Of a DNA stretch of 13,713 nucleotides, positions 6,882 through 13,263 are shown in pieces. The stretch spans positions 1 through 13,713 of the forward strand of contig CALKMY010000107.1 of NCBI GenBank assembly GCA_938091275.1. The letters are read 5' to 3'. The notes beneath the pieces were generated by a model, which was not told the origin of the DNA, made no database searches, and saw only the letters and a list, made by a program, of their open reading frames with translations. This DNA comes from Candidatus Nanopelagicales bacterium (GTDB lineage Bacteria; Actinomycetota; Actinomycetes; S36-B12). Within the stretch, counting starts at the first letter, position 1. Each line of letters starts with the position of its first letter. A program made the position numbers and the translations under genes.

Positions 6882-7394
6882 ATGAACTGTCGTTCGTGCG
6901 GCAAGCCCGTGCACGTGGAGGACCGGTTCTGCGCGGCGTGCGGAAGCCCGGTCGACGCTCACGGCGATGGCGATATAGATGCCACGGGGGCGATCTCGGC
7001 CATCTCCGGACAACCAGGCCCGACCACCGGCACCGGACCCGCCGCGGCCCTCGGTACCGGCATTCATCGAGAGCTACCGTCGGGATCAGCACTGTTGATC
7101 GTGCACCGAGGCCCATCCGAGGGCAGTGAATTCCTCCTGCCCGCCGATGCGGACATCGTCGGCGTGGGGCGGTCTCCGGAGTCGGAAGTTTTCTTGGACG
7201 ACGTGACCGTCAGCCGTCGCCATGCCGAATTTCGACGCGGGTCCGAGGGGTGGAGTGTTCGGGACGTGGGCAGCCTGAACGGCACGTACGTCAACAGGGT
7301 CCGTGTAGACGATCAGAGTCTCAAAGGTGGAGACGAAGTGCAGATCGGGAAGTTTCGTTTCGTCTTCTTGGTAGGCGTAGAGCCCGGAACATGA
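6882..7394 (+). CDS. garA: GarA/OdhI-like FHA-domain protein with N-terminal zinc ribbon
   Basis: The C-terminal half (about 68-164) is a forkhead-associated domain very close to mycobacterial GarA and corynebacterial OdhI. It has GRSPESEVFLDDVTVSRRH at 96-114 with the phosphothreonine-binding residues R97, S111, R112 and H114, and VGSLNGTYVN at 129-138 with N133. GarA/OdhI bind and restrain 2-oxoglutarate dehydrogenase and control glutamate enzymes, switched by Ser/Thr kinases that phosphorylate an N-terminal ETTS motif. That tail is absent here. Instead residues 3-21 form a four-cysteine zinc ribbon (C3, C6, C17, C20), joined by a flexible Gly/Thr/Pro-rich linker (about 25-62). ATG 6882 follows AAGGGAG at 6-bp spacing. 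Its stop overlaps the next gene as ATGA. Position after gcvH supports the GarA assignment, but regulation by the usual kinase switch is doubtful. Confidence 0.85.
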   Translation: MNCRSCGKPVHVEDRFCAACGSPVDAHGDGDIDATGAISAISGQPGPTTGTGPAAALGTGIHRELPSGSALLIVHRGPSEGSEFLLPADADIVGVGRSPESEVFLDDVTVSRRHAEFRRGSEGWSVRDVGSLNGTYVNRVRVDDQSLKGGDEVQIGKFRFVFLVGVEPGT

Positions 7395-8098
7395 GTGCGT
7401 CTGAGGCGGCGGAGTCGTCCAACAAGAGCACGCTGAGCATTGGCGAGGTCCACAGTCTGCTCAAGCGTGACTTTCCAGATGTCACCATCAGCAAGATTCG
7501 ATTTCTGGAAACCGAAGGTCTTGTCATTCCTGCGCGAACTGCAAGCGGCTATCGACGCTTCACCGACGATGACGTACGACGCTTGCGAGACGTTCTCACT
7601 CTTCAGCGCGATCAGTACCTGCCGCTGAAGGTCATCCGCGAGCAGCTTGATCACAGTGCTGAGAACACGGTGATCGCCGGTAGCGGAATGCGACCGGAGG
7701 ATTTTCGACCCGGGGCGGGGCGATTACGTCTGACGCGCGCTGAGCTGGCCGAGATGACGCAGCTCGATGAGTCCTATGTGGCGGAACTCGAAGAGCTTGG
7801 CTTGGTGTGGGTGAGCCCGGCGGGCCACTACGACGAGGACGCCGCAACCATCTGCCAGCTTGCTGCCCGCTTGGCGGGATTCGGTTTCGAGGGCAGGCAC
7901 ATGCGAAGTTTCCGGGTCGTCGCGGATCGAGAGTCGGGGCTTATTGAGCAGATGGCGACACCCTTCGGCCGCACCACCGGACGAGAGGGCGATTCGAAGG
8001 TTCGATCCCAGGAAGCGATCCGAGAGATCGCGGCCCTGTTCGTGCAATTGCACGCGTCGCTGCTGCGTGCCGAACTCACCCGGGCGGGCAAGGCGTAG
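7391..8098 (+). CDS. ftsR: MerR-family regulator, FtsR type (Rv1828 orthologue by position)
   Basis: This 235-residue DNA-binding regulator has a winged helix-turn-helix near residues 15-88. It contains SIGEVHSLL, then TISKIRFLETEGLV (32-45), the wing ARTASGYRRFTDDDVRRL (48-65) and a dimerisation region beginning LPLKVIREQL. A second helical segment with LTRAELAEMTQLDESYVAELEELGLV (114-139) looks like another HTH-like half, as in the Rv1828 family. The corynebacterial relative FtsR activates ftsZ; that role is inferred here from homology and from the order after the GarA-like gene. There are no effector-binding cysteines as in metal-sensing MerR proteins. The ATG overlaps the upstream stop (ATGA) and has only a weak ribosome site, so translational coupling is likely. 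Confidence 0.87.
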   Translation: MSASEAAESSNKSTLSIGEVHSLLKRDFPDVTISKIRFLETEGLVIPARTASGYRRFTDDDVRRLRDVLTLQRDQYLPLKVIREQLDHSAENTVIAGSGMRPEDFRPGAGRLRLTRAELAEMTQLDESYVAELEELGLVWVSPAGHYDEDAATICQLAARLAGFGFEGRHMRSFRVVADRESGLIEQMATPFGRTTGREGDSKVRSQEAIREIAALFVQLHASLLRAELTRAGKA

Positions 8099-8245
8099 GA
8101 ATGACCCCGGCACCGGGTTGGTTGCTCTGGTGGCCCGCGGACCCCACGTGCCTGCACCCGGACACCCGGACGCGTATGGAGGATCGACGTCACCCATTTC
8201 ACTGACAGCGTGACCGTGCGCGTATCGCCCTTGGCGGAGCGCGGT

Positions 8246-8251
8246 TACGCT
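8246..8251 (+). promoter_or_regulatory. Candidate -10 box, leaderless promoter of the DUF151 gene
   Basis: TACGCT lies exactly 6 bases before ATG 8258, so transcription would begin at the A of the start codon. The 159 bases between the MerR gene and this ATG have no Shine-Dalgarno sequence close to the ATG, in agreement with a leaderless message. No clear -35 is seen. The rest of this gap shows only a weak GC hairpin (CCCG/CGGG near 8105) without a T-run. Confidence 0.5.
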
Positions 8252-8257
8252 GGAAGC

Positions 8258-8746
8258 ATGATCGGTCTCGAGGTCGTCGGCGTCCGGATGGAGATGCCGT
8301 CGAACACCCCCATAGTCCTGCTCCGTGAGACCGACGGCGAGCGATACCTACCCATTTGGGTTGGTGCCGTTGAAGCCACGGCGATTGCGTATGCCCAACA
8401 GGGGGTCGAGCCTCCGCGCCCCTTGACGCACGACCTCATGCTCGATCTGCTGGAAGCTGTGGACGCCCCTTTGAAGGAGGTGCGGATCACCGATCTCAGC
8501 GATGGTGTCTTTTACTCCATCATCGTGTTCGCGTCCGGGCTCGAGGTGTCAGCCCGACCTTCGGATGCGATTGCCCTGGCTCTGCGCGCCGACGTCCCCA
8601 TCGTGGGAGCAGAGGCAGTAGTGCAGGAGGCGGGGATCGAGATTCCCGACGAGGAAGAACCGGTGGAAGAGGACCAAGTGGAGCAGTTCCGGGCCTTCCT
8701 CGACGAGGTGTCACCGGAGGATTTCGGAGCACCCGGTCCATCCTGA
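8258..8746 (+). CDS. Bifunctional nuclease family protein (DUF151, BFN)
   Basis: This 162-residue acidic protein belongs to the DUF151 family, whose plant members have nuclease activity and whose actinobacterial members (Rv1829 in M. tuberculosis) are poorly characterised. The full family pattern is visible: LLRETDGERYLPIWVGAVEA (21-40), RPLTHDLMLDLL (54-65), the central VRITDLSDGVFYS (75-87) and the strongly conserved SARPSDAIALALR (98-110). The C-terminus (about 128-155) is a Glu/Asp-rich helix ending in a helical segment, a common variable extension. ATG 8258 is chosen because the protein then begins at the usual MIGLEVVGV and follows a leaderless promoter; GTG 8210 would add 16 unsupported residues. 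It stands between two MerR regulators, as in M. tuberculosis. Its cellular substrate is unknown. Confidence 0.88.
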   Translation: MIGLEVVGVRMEMPSNTPIVLLRETDGERYLPIWVGAVEATAIAYAQQGVEPPRPLTHDLMLDLLEAVDAPLKEVRITDLSDGVFYSIIVFASGLEVSARPSDAIALALRADVPIVGAEAVVQEAGIEIPDEEEPVEEDQVEQFRAFLDEVSPEDFGAPGPS

Positions 8747-8772
8747 GCCTTCAGTACACCTTGAGACTTACG

Positions 8773-8800
8773 TTGACAGTGTCGGGGCGTGTCGCATTGT
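8773..8800 (+). promoter_or_regulatory. Candidate promoter upstream of the second MerR gene, with direct repeats in the spacer
   Basis: A perfect TTGACA at 8773-8778 is followed after 16 bases by CATTGT (8795-8800), a modest -10. The spacer holds two direct copies of GTGTCG (8779-8784 and 8789-8794), 10 bases apart, one helical turn. The predicted start is near 8807, about 100 bases before the coding start. The weak -10 keeps confidence low. Confidence 0.35.
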
Positions 8801-8881
8801 TCGGCTGATCGAGGCTCCCTACATTCTGAGCCATTGCTTCCCCCAATACACCGATTCGCGTCTGCGTTATCGGGCCCGCAG

Positions 8882-8887
8882 TAGGGT
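8882..8887 (+). promoter_or_regulatory. Candidate -10 box before the second MerR gene
   Basis: TAGGGT would start transcription near 8894, giving a leader of about 16 bases that contains the GAGGAGG ribosome site (8898-8904) before GTG 8910. This arrangement supports GTG 8910 over GTG 8886, which overlaps the box itself. Confidence 0.4.
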
Positions 8888-8909
8888 GAAGCGGAGCGAG
8901 GAGGACGAC

Positions 8910-9494
8910 GTGACCGGTAGGCAGATGCCCGCGGAGACAGCGGACAGTGCTTCACACCAAGGGGCTCTGTTCGACGACGCGCAACTGCGACCCTTACCGG
9001 CGGACGCCGGTTACCGGGGCCCCGTGGCGTGTGCCGCGGCCGGTATTACCTATCGACAGTTGGACTACTGGGCGCGTACGGGCTTGGTGGCCCCGACGGT
9101 CAGGGGAGCGGCCGGCTCCGGCACCCAGCGCTTGTACAGCTTCCACGACATCTTGATCCTTCGCATCGTGAAGCGACTCATCGATACGGGTGTCTCCTTG
9201 CAAAACATTCGTGTCGCGGTAGATCATCTCGCTGCGCGGCAGGGGGAGGACCTTGCGCGCATCACCTTGATGAGCGACGGCGCGAGCATTTATGAGTGCC
9301 GCAGCGCCGATGAGGTCGTCGATCTCGTCCGCGGAGGCCAGGGCGTGTTCGGAATCGCCGTGGGCAGCGTGTGGCGGGAGGTCGAGGGAACCTTGGCGAC
9401 CCTCCCGGCCGAAGACCCCGACGGGCAGGACATTGCCCCGGCCGGCGTGACGGACGAATTGGCGCAACGCCGCGCCCAACGAGCCGCGGGCTGA
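8910..9494 (+). CDS. MerR-family regulator, ResR/McdR type (Rv1830 orthologue by position)
   Basis: This is a 194-residue regulator. Residues 37-82 form the winged HTH (ACAAAGITYRQLDYWARTGLV, wing with AAGSGTQRLYSFHDILILR). A dimerisation helix follows at about 84-112 (RLIDTGVSLQNIRVAVDHL). The C-terminal domain (about 118-162) has ITLMSDGASIYECRS and GQGVFGIAVGSVWREVEG, characteristic of this actinobacterial subgroup rather than of metal- or drug-sensing MerR proteins. The N-terminal 35 residues are polar and probably flexible. GTG 8910 follows GAGGAGG with 5-base spacing; GTG 8886 would add 8 residues. The M. tuberculosis relative (Rv1830, ResR/McdR) affects growth and cell-division genes, so a similar role is inferred. 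The glycine riboswitch begins 38 bases after the stop, and read-through into gcvP is possible. Confidence 0.87.
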   Translation: MTGRQMPAETADSASHQGALFDDAQLRPLPADAGYRGPVACAAAGITYRQLDYWARTGLVAPTVRGAAGSGTQRLYSFHDILILRIVKRLIDTGVSLQNIRVAVDHLAARQGEDLARITLMSDGASIYECRSADEVVDLVRGGQGVFGIAVGSVWREVEGTLATLPAEDPDGQDIAPAGVTDELAQRRAQRAAG

Positions 9495-9501
9495 GCGCTC
9501 G

Positions 9502-9523
9502 TCGGCTATGCTGGCGTAGCCGA
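9502..9523 (+). promoter_or_regulatory. Putative gcvP promoter overlapped by a 7-bp inverted repeat
   Basis: TATGCT at 9507-9512 is a good TANNNT -10 box, placing the start near G9519, 14 bases before aptamer I. It lies inside a perfect inverted repeat, TCGGCTA (9502-9508) and TAGCCGA (9517-9523), with an 8-base centre. The repeat could be an operator or a short terminator-like stem for the MerR gene, but no T-run follows. No -35 box is recognisable. Confidence 0.45.
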
Positions 9524-9532
9524 TATCCCCGT

Positions 9533-9634
9533 GCGGGAGAGAGTCGCTGCACCGCCAGTGCAGAGGCCGCCGAAGGAGCAAGCGCCCCGTCAAACTCTCA
9601 GGCACAGGTACCGCGCGGGTAGGCGCCTCTGGAA
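9533..9634 (+). promoter_or_regulatory. Glycine riboswitch, aptamer I
   Basis: This is the first half of a tandem glycine-binding RNA. Conserved elements are the opening GCGGGAGAG (9533-9541), a hairpin with CTGCAC (9547-9552) and GTGCAG (9558-9563), GCCGCCGAAGGAGCAAG (9566-9582), and the core AAACTCTCAGGCA (9592-9604), whose CTCTC pairs back with GAGAG. The closing CCTCTGGA then leads into the second aptamer. The position directly upstream of gcvP fits the known use of this RNA to switch on glycine breakdown. Confidence 0.92.
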
Positions 9635-9722
9635 AAGGGATGCGTCCCTACCGACGGTGCAAGCCGCATTCGGATGCGGTGAAGCTCTCAGGTCACGCTA
9701 GGCGTGGTCAACAGAGGGGGAG
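9635..9722 (+). promoter_or_regulatory. Glycine riboswitch, aptamer II
   Basis: This is the second aptamer of the tandem. It has the conserved ACCGACGGTGCAAG (9650-9663), a perfect stem CCGCAT/ATGCGG with loop TCGG (9664-9679), the core GCTCTCAGG (9684-9692), a hairpin CACGC/GCGTG (9694-9706 region), and the closing AACAGAGGGGG. Its 3' end carries GAGGGGGAG (9714-9722), a strong ribosome-site-like sequence. No terminator hairpin with a T-run lies between it and gcvP, so control is more likely at translation than by early termination; this is an inference. Confidence 0.9.
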
Positions 9723-9730
9723 CAGTAGCA

Positions 9731-9802
9731 ATGCTGTTCGCCCTCGAGCTTGGAGAGTTTCATGGATTTCGGAGCCCGCCACATAGGACCAGATCATGCT
9801 GA
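9731..9802 (+). CDS. Possible 23-codon leader ORF overlapping the gcvP start
   Basis: An ATG at 9731 opens a short frame of 23 codons (MLFALELGEFHGFRSPPHRTRSC) ending TGA at 9800-9802. It lies 8 bases after the strong GAGGGGGAG at the end of aptamer II. It is out of frame with gcvP and runs 41 bases into it, covering the gcvP ribosome site. No homologue is recognised. It could be chance, or it could couple gcvP translation to the riboswitch-controlled ribosome site. Confidence 0.3.
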   Translation: MLFALELGEFHGFRSPPHRTRSC

Positions 9803-12599
9803 CCGCTCGGTCATGCTGACGTCTCTCGGATATTCCGACCTGGAGACATTCATCAAGGCCGTCGTACCGGCCGGGATCGCAGACACCGGGTCCATGGGGG
9901 TGCCCGCGGCCGTCGGCGAGAGCCAAGCCTTGGCTGAACTGCACTCCCGTATGGCTGCCATGGAACTTCCCACGTCGATGATCGGCCTGGGCTACCACGG
10001 CACGGCGATCCCCGAAGCGATCAAGCGCGGAATCCTTCTGAACCCCGGCTGGTACACCGCCTACACGCCGTATCAGCCGGAGATCTCGCAGGGCCGACTA
10101 GAGGCCCTGTTGAACTTCCAAACCCTGGTGGAGGACCTCACCGGTCTGGCAGTCGCTGGGGCGTCGCTGCTCGACGAGGCGACCGCGGTAGCCGAAGCGG
10201 TAGCGATCGCTGTGAAGCATGGGCCCCGTGGTGTCCACCGCGTTGCCATCGATGAGGGACTACATCCGCAGGTGCGGGCCGTCGTTCAGACGCGGGCAGA
10301 ACCGGTGGACATCGAGATTGTCGAGTTCGATCCCGCGCAGGGTCTGGTCGAGGGCGAACTATCGGGTGTCGTGCTGGCGTATCCGGCTTCCGCCGGGCAG
10401 ATCGTCGACCCGCGCGCGGTGCTGTCGGAAGCCAAGGATCGGGGAGCACTCGTGGTGATGGATGCCGATCCACTGGCCCTGACGCTCCTGCGCTCACCCG
10501 GGGCGCTCGGCGCAGACATTGCTGTCGGATCAATGCAGCGATACGGCGTCCCGATGGCCTTCGGTGGCCCACACGCCGGCTACATCGCGGTGCGATCGGG
10601 TCTCGAGCGTTCACTGCCGGGCCGACTGGTGGGGGTCAGCGTGGACGCGGACGGACGGCCGGCGTATCGCTTGGCCTTGCAAACGCGCGAACAGCACATC
10701 CGCCGGGAGAAGGCAACCAGCAACATCTGCACCGCCCAGGTCCTGCTTGCGGTGCTGGCCAGTATGTATGCGGTGTATCACGGGCCAGAGGGGCTGCGGG
10801 ATATCGCTCGGCGTGTGAACCACCTGGCCGAGAGGGTCAGAGCCGGGTCTCGTGACGGCGGCCTGTCGCCGCAGGAAGGCCTGATCTTCGACACCGTCGC
10901 GCTGCACGTACCTGCCGCCGCACAGAAGTTCGCCGACACGGCGTGCACTGCTGGTATCAACGTACGGGTTATCGATGCAGACACCGTCAGCGTCACCGTG
11001 GACGAAACAACAACAGAAGACCAGGCCCACGCACTCGCCGAGGCGTGGGGGTTCGAGCTGGTTGATGTCGCAGAGGGCGAGCGCCTGGGCGAACTGACCC
11101 GGGAGGACGAACTGCTCCCGTATCCGGTCTTCCACCAGTACCGCTCGGAGACATCGCTCATGCGCTACATGCGCTCGCTGGCCGATAAGGATCTTGCGCT
11201 GGACCGGACGATGATCCCGTTGGGCTCGTGCACGATGAAACTGAATGCCGCAGCGGAGATGGCGCCGATCACCTGGCCAGAATTCGCAAATGCCCATCCG
11301 TTTGCGCCGGCCGAGCAGGTGCGGCCATATGTGGAGATCATCACCGAGTTGGAAGAATGGCTCGCTGGGATCACGGGATACGACGAAGTCTCCGTGCAGC
11401 CGAACGCTGGATCTCAAGGGGAGTTCGCCGGCCTGATGGCCATTCGGGCGTATCACCGCGCCAACGGTGACGCTCAGCGCACCGTGTGCTTGATTCCCAG
11501 CAGCGCGCATGGCACCAACGCAGCCAGCGCCGTCATGGCGGGTATGCAGGTCGTCGTCGTTGCGTGCGATGAGTCCGGTGACGTCGACCTGACGGACCTG
11601 GAGTTGAAGATCACCGAGCATCGGGAGAATCTGGCTGCGCTGATGATCACGTATCCCTCAACCCACGGCGTCTTCGAAGAAGCGGTGGGAGAGATCTGCG
11701 CGCGAGTTCATGAGGCCGGCGGCCAGGTGTATGTCGACGGTGCCAACCTGAACGCGTTGGTGGGCTTGGCGAAACCAGGCGCCTTTGGTGCGGATGTTTC
11801 GCACCTCAACCTGCACAAAACGTTCGCTATCCCGCATGGCGGTGGGGGCCCTGGAGTAGGGCCCATCGGGGTGCGAGCGCACCTCGCACCATTCCTTCCC
11901 AGCCATCCTCTGCGACCGGACGCAGGACCGGCTGGACGGGGATATCCGGACGGGGGAATGGGGCCCGTCAGTGGTGCTCCGTGGGGAAGCGCCGGCATTC
12001 TTCCAATCCCGTGGATGTATATCCGCATGATGGGTGAGGAGGGACTGCGCGAGGCCACCAGCGTGGCAATCCTGTCGGCCAACTACATCGCTCAGCGACT
12101 CAAAGACCACTACCCGATCTTGTATACGGCAGCGAATGGCACGGTCGCTCACGAGTGCATCGTGGATATTCGACCGGTAACCGCAGCGAGTGGCATCAGC
12201 GTGGACGACATTGCCAAGCGCCTAATGGACTACGGCTTCCACGCGCCCACCATGTCCTTCCCGGTGGCGGGCACGCTAATGATTGAGCCGACGGAAAGCG
12301 AGAACGTAGATGAGATTGACCGCTTCTGCGATGCGATGATTGCCATCAAGGGTGAAATCGATGCGGTCCGGACAGGGGAGTGGCCGGCAGATGACAATCC
12401 GTTGGTCCATGCTCCCCACACGGCCGATTGCCTGATTGGAGAATGGCAGCACGCGTACCCGGCTCGGCTTGCAGCGTTCCCGGTCAGCGGCATGGAAGCG
12501 GGCAAATACTGGCCGCCCGTGCGACGCATCGACGGTGCGTACGGTGATCGCAATCTCGTCTGTTCGTGTCCTCGCCCGGAGGAACTAGTCACGTCCTGA
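9762..12599 (+). CDS. gcvP: Glycine dehydrogenase (decarboxylating), glycine cleavage P protein
   Basis: The PLP enzyme decarboxylates glycine and loads the aminomethyl group onto lipoyl-GcvH. It is a full-length, single-chain P protein of 945 residues, with two homologous aminotransferase-fold halves (about 1-430 and 440-945). N-terminal marks are ARHIGPD (5-11) and the YHGT...YTPYQPEISQGRLE stretch; the C-terminal half has PLGSCTMKLNA, QPNAGSQGEFAG, SAHGTNAASA and the PLP-lysine motif HLNLHKTFAIPHGGGGPG with K686. ATG 9762 is preceded by GGAGAG at 4-base spacing and gives the usual distance to ARHIG; TTG 9750 would add 4 residues. It is controlled by the tandem glycine riboswitch just upstream. 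The last 15 bases overlap the convergent acetyltransferase gene. All key motifs are intact. Confidence 0.97.
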   Translation: MDFGARHIGPDHADRSVMLTSLGYSDLETFIKAVVPAGIADTGSMGVPAAVGESQALAELHSRMAAMELPTSMIGLGYHGTAIPEAIKRGILLNPGWYTAYTPYQPEISQGRLEALLNFQTLVEDLTGLAVAGASLLDEATAVAEAVAIAVKHGPRGVHRVAIDEGLHPQVRAVVQTRAEPVDIEIVEFDPAQGLVEGELSGVVLAYPASAGQIVDPRAVLSEAKDRGALVVMDADPLALTLLRSPGALGADIAVGSMQRYGVPMAFGGPHAGYIAVRSGLERSLPGRLVGVSVDADGRPAYRLALQTREQHIRREKATSNICTAQVLLAVLASMYAVYHGPEGLRDIARRVNHLAERVRAGSRDGGLSPQEGLIFDTVALHVPAAAQKFADTACTAGINVRVIDADTVSVTVDETTTEDQAHALAEAWGFELVDVAEGERLGELTREDELLPYPVFHQYRSETSLMRYMRSLADKDLALDRTMIPLGSCTMKLNAAAEMAPITWPEFANAHPFAPAEQVRPYVEIITELEEWLAGITGYDEVSVQPNAGSQGEFAGLMAIRAYHRANGDAQRTVCLIPSSAHGTNAASAVMAGMQVVVVACDESGDVDLTDLELKITEHRENLAALMITYPSTHGVFEEAVGEICARVHEAGGQVYVDGANLNALVGLAKPGAFGADVSHLNLHKTFAIPHGGGGPGVGPIGVRAHLAPFLPSHPLRPDAGPAGRGYPDGGMGPVSGAPWGSAGILPIPWMYIRMMGEEGLREATSVAILSANYIAQRLKDHYPILYTAANGTVAHECIVDIRPVTAASGISVDDIAKRLMDYGFHAPTMSFPVAGTLMIEPTESENVDEIDRFCDAMIAIKGEIDAVRTGEWPADDNPLVHAPHTADCLIGEWQHAYPARLAAFPVSGMEAGKYWPPVRRIDGAYGDRNLVCSCPRPEELVTS

Positions 12600-13091
12600 A
12601 TCTGGTCCACGTAGCCGAAGAACTATGCACTCATCTGCGCCGAAGGTGCGTGCACCGATGACTTCGAAGCCCAGGTGTTGATAGAACGCAATAGCTCCTT
12701 CGTTCTTGGCGAGCGGATCGATGAGAATCGTATGGGCGTTGTGCACGTGAAAACACCGGTCAATCGCGTGCTTCATCATCACGGTGCCGTACCCCTTGCG
12801 CAGTTGTGAGGCATCGGAAATCCAGATGTCGATCGCATAGGTGCCGGGGGAGACCTCACCCCAATAGCCAGACGGGTCTGCGGCCGCGTCGAGAACGACG
12901 ACGACACCTATCGGCTTCGACGTCGCGCTCAGGTCGATGATCCACACTTCTTGCCAGGACGCCTCAACCTCGCGCGGCCAGTCCCACGGTTGGTCAGTTC
13001 CGAGGCTGGGGAAAACGTGCGGCGCGTTAGACATCACGTCGAGCAGCATGACGTCATCCGTTGAGGCACGTCGAAACGTCAGCTCGCTCAC
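12585..13091 (-). CDS. GNAT acetyltransferase, AAC(6')/IucB-like
   Basis: This 168-residue protein is a GNAT-fold, acetyl-CoA-dependent N-acetyltransferase. It opens with the strand LTFRRASTDDVMLL (4-17). The central YAIDIWISDASQLRKGYGTVMM (85-106) carries the acetyl-CoA pyrophosphate loop (Q/R-x-x-G-x-G/A form, here RKGYGT), followed by ILIDPLAKNEGAIAFYQHLGFE (122-143), where DP-x3-N-x2-A-x3-Y is the pattern of aminoglycoside 6'-acetyltransferases and IucB-like enzymes. Without a closer match the substrate could be an aminoglycoside, a siderophore hydroxylysine, or another amine, and resistance should not be assumed. The GTG start follows GAAAGG at 8-base spacing. The stop lies inside the 3' end of convergent gcvP (15-base overlap), and the gene faces away from argG. 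Confidence 0.8.
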   Translation of the reverse strand: MSELTFRRASTDDVMLLDVMSNAPHVFPSLGTDQPWDWPREVEASWQEVWIIDLSATSKPIGVVVVLDAAADPSGYWGEVSPGTYAIDIWISDASQLRKGYGTVMMKHAIDRCFHVHNAHTILIDPLAKNEGAIAFYQHLGFEVIGARTFGADECIVLRLRGPDSGRD

Positions 13092-13167
13092 GATCGAAAC
13101 CTTTCACTACATCCACACACGATCTCGGAGCAACGCCCTGTTAGTGGCTGTTTCGGACCCTGTGGCG

Positions 13168-13192
13168 AGGCGACTTATAGGGGAGCTCGCCT
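13168..13192. repeat. 6-bp inverted repeat with AT-rich centre
   Basis: AGGCGA (13168-13173) and TCGCCT (13187-13192) flank 13 bases that include TTATAGGGG. It lies about 75-100 bases upstream of the acetyltransferase GTG. It could be an operator or a leader hairpin for that gene, and arms this short can also occur by chance in GC-rich DNA. Confidence 0.3.
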
Positions 13193-13224
13193 GGACGTCA
13201 TGGTCCACAACCCGTTGCCTTGTC

Positions 13225-13237
13225 CCATTCAGAATGG
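13225..13237. repeat. Perfect 13-bp palindrome upstream of argG
   Basis: CCATTC and GAATGG flank a single central A. It is centred about 160 bases before the argG start and about 140 before the acetyltransferase start. Its half-sites face opposite to the usual ArgR box (GAAT...ATTC), so it is not an obvious ArgR site. It looks like a dimeric regulator site of unknown owner. Confidence 0.5.
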
Positions 13238-13249
13238 AAGTAGACCGAC

Positions 13250-13263
13250 ATAATGTGCATTAT
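13250..13263. repeat. Perfect 6-2-6 palindrome upstream of argG
   Basis: ATAATG and CATTAT flank TG; the outer bases CCG (13245-13247) and CGG (13264-13266) extend the symmetry after a 2-base bulge on one side. This AT-rich palindrome stands out in GC-rich DNA. It is centred 25-26 bases from the preceding palindrome and shares the AATG/CATT core. It somewhat resembles Fur/Zur-family sites but is shorter than a full box. Confidence 0.5.

Noticed and set aside
7250..7390. Upstream extension of the FtsR-type regulator frame
   Set aside because: It lies inside the FHA domain of the preceding gene in another frame; the ATG at 7391 overlaps that gene's stop and begins a normal MerR N-terminus.
8099..8245. 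Rho-independent terminator or small gene after the FtsR-type gene
   Set aside because: There is a short CCCG/CGGG stem near 8105 with no T-run, and no frame with a ribosome site or recognisable product.
10611..11621. 336-codon open frame on the minus strand inside gcvP
   Set aside because: It is fully antisense to a well-supported gene, its translation shows no recognisable domain, and long antisense frames are common in GC-rich DNA.
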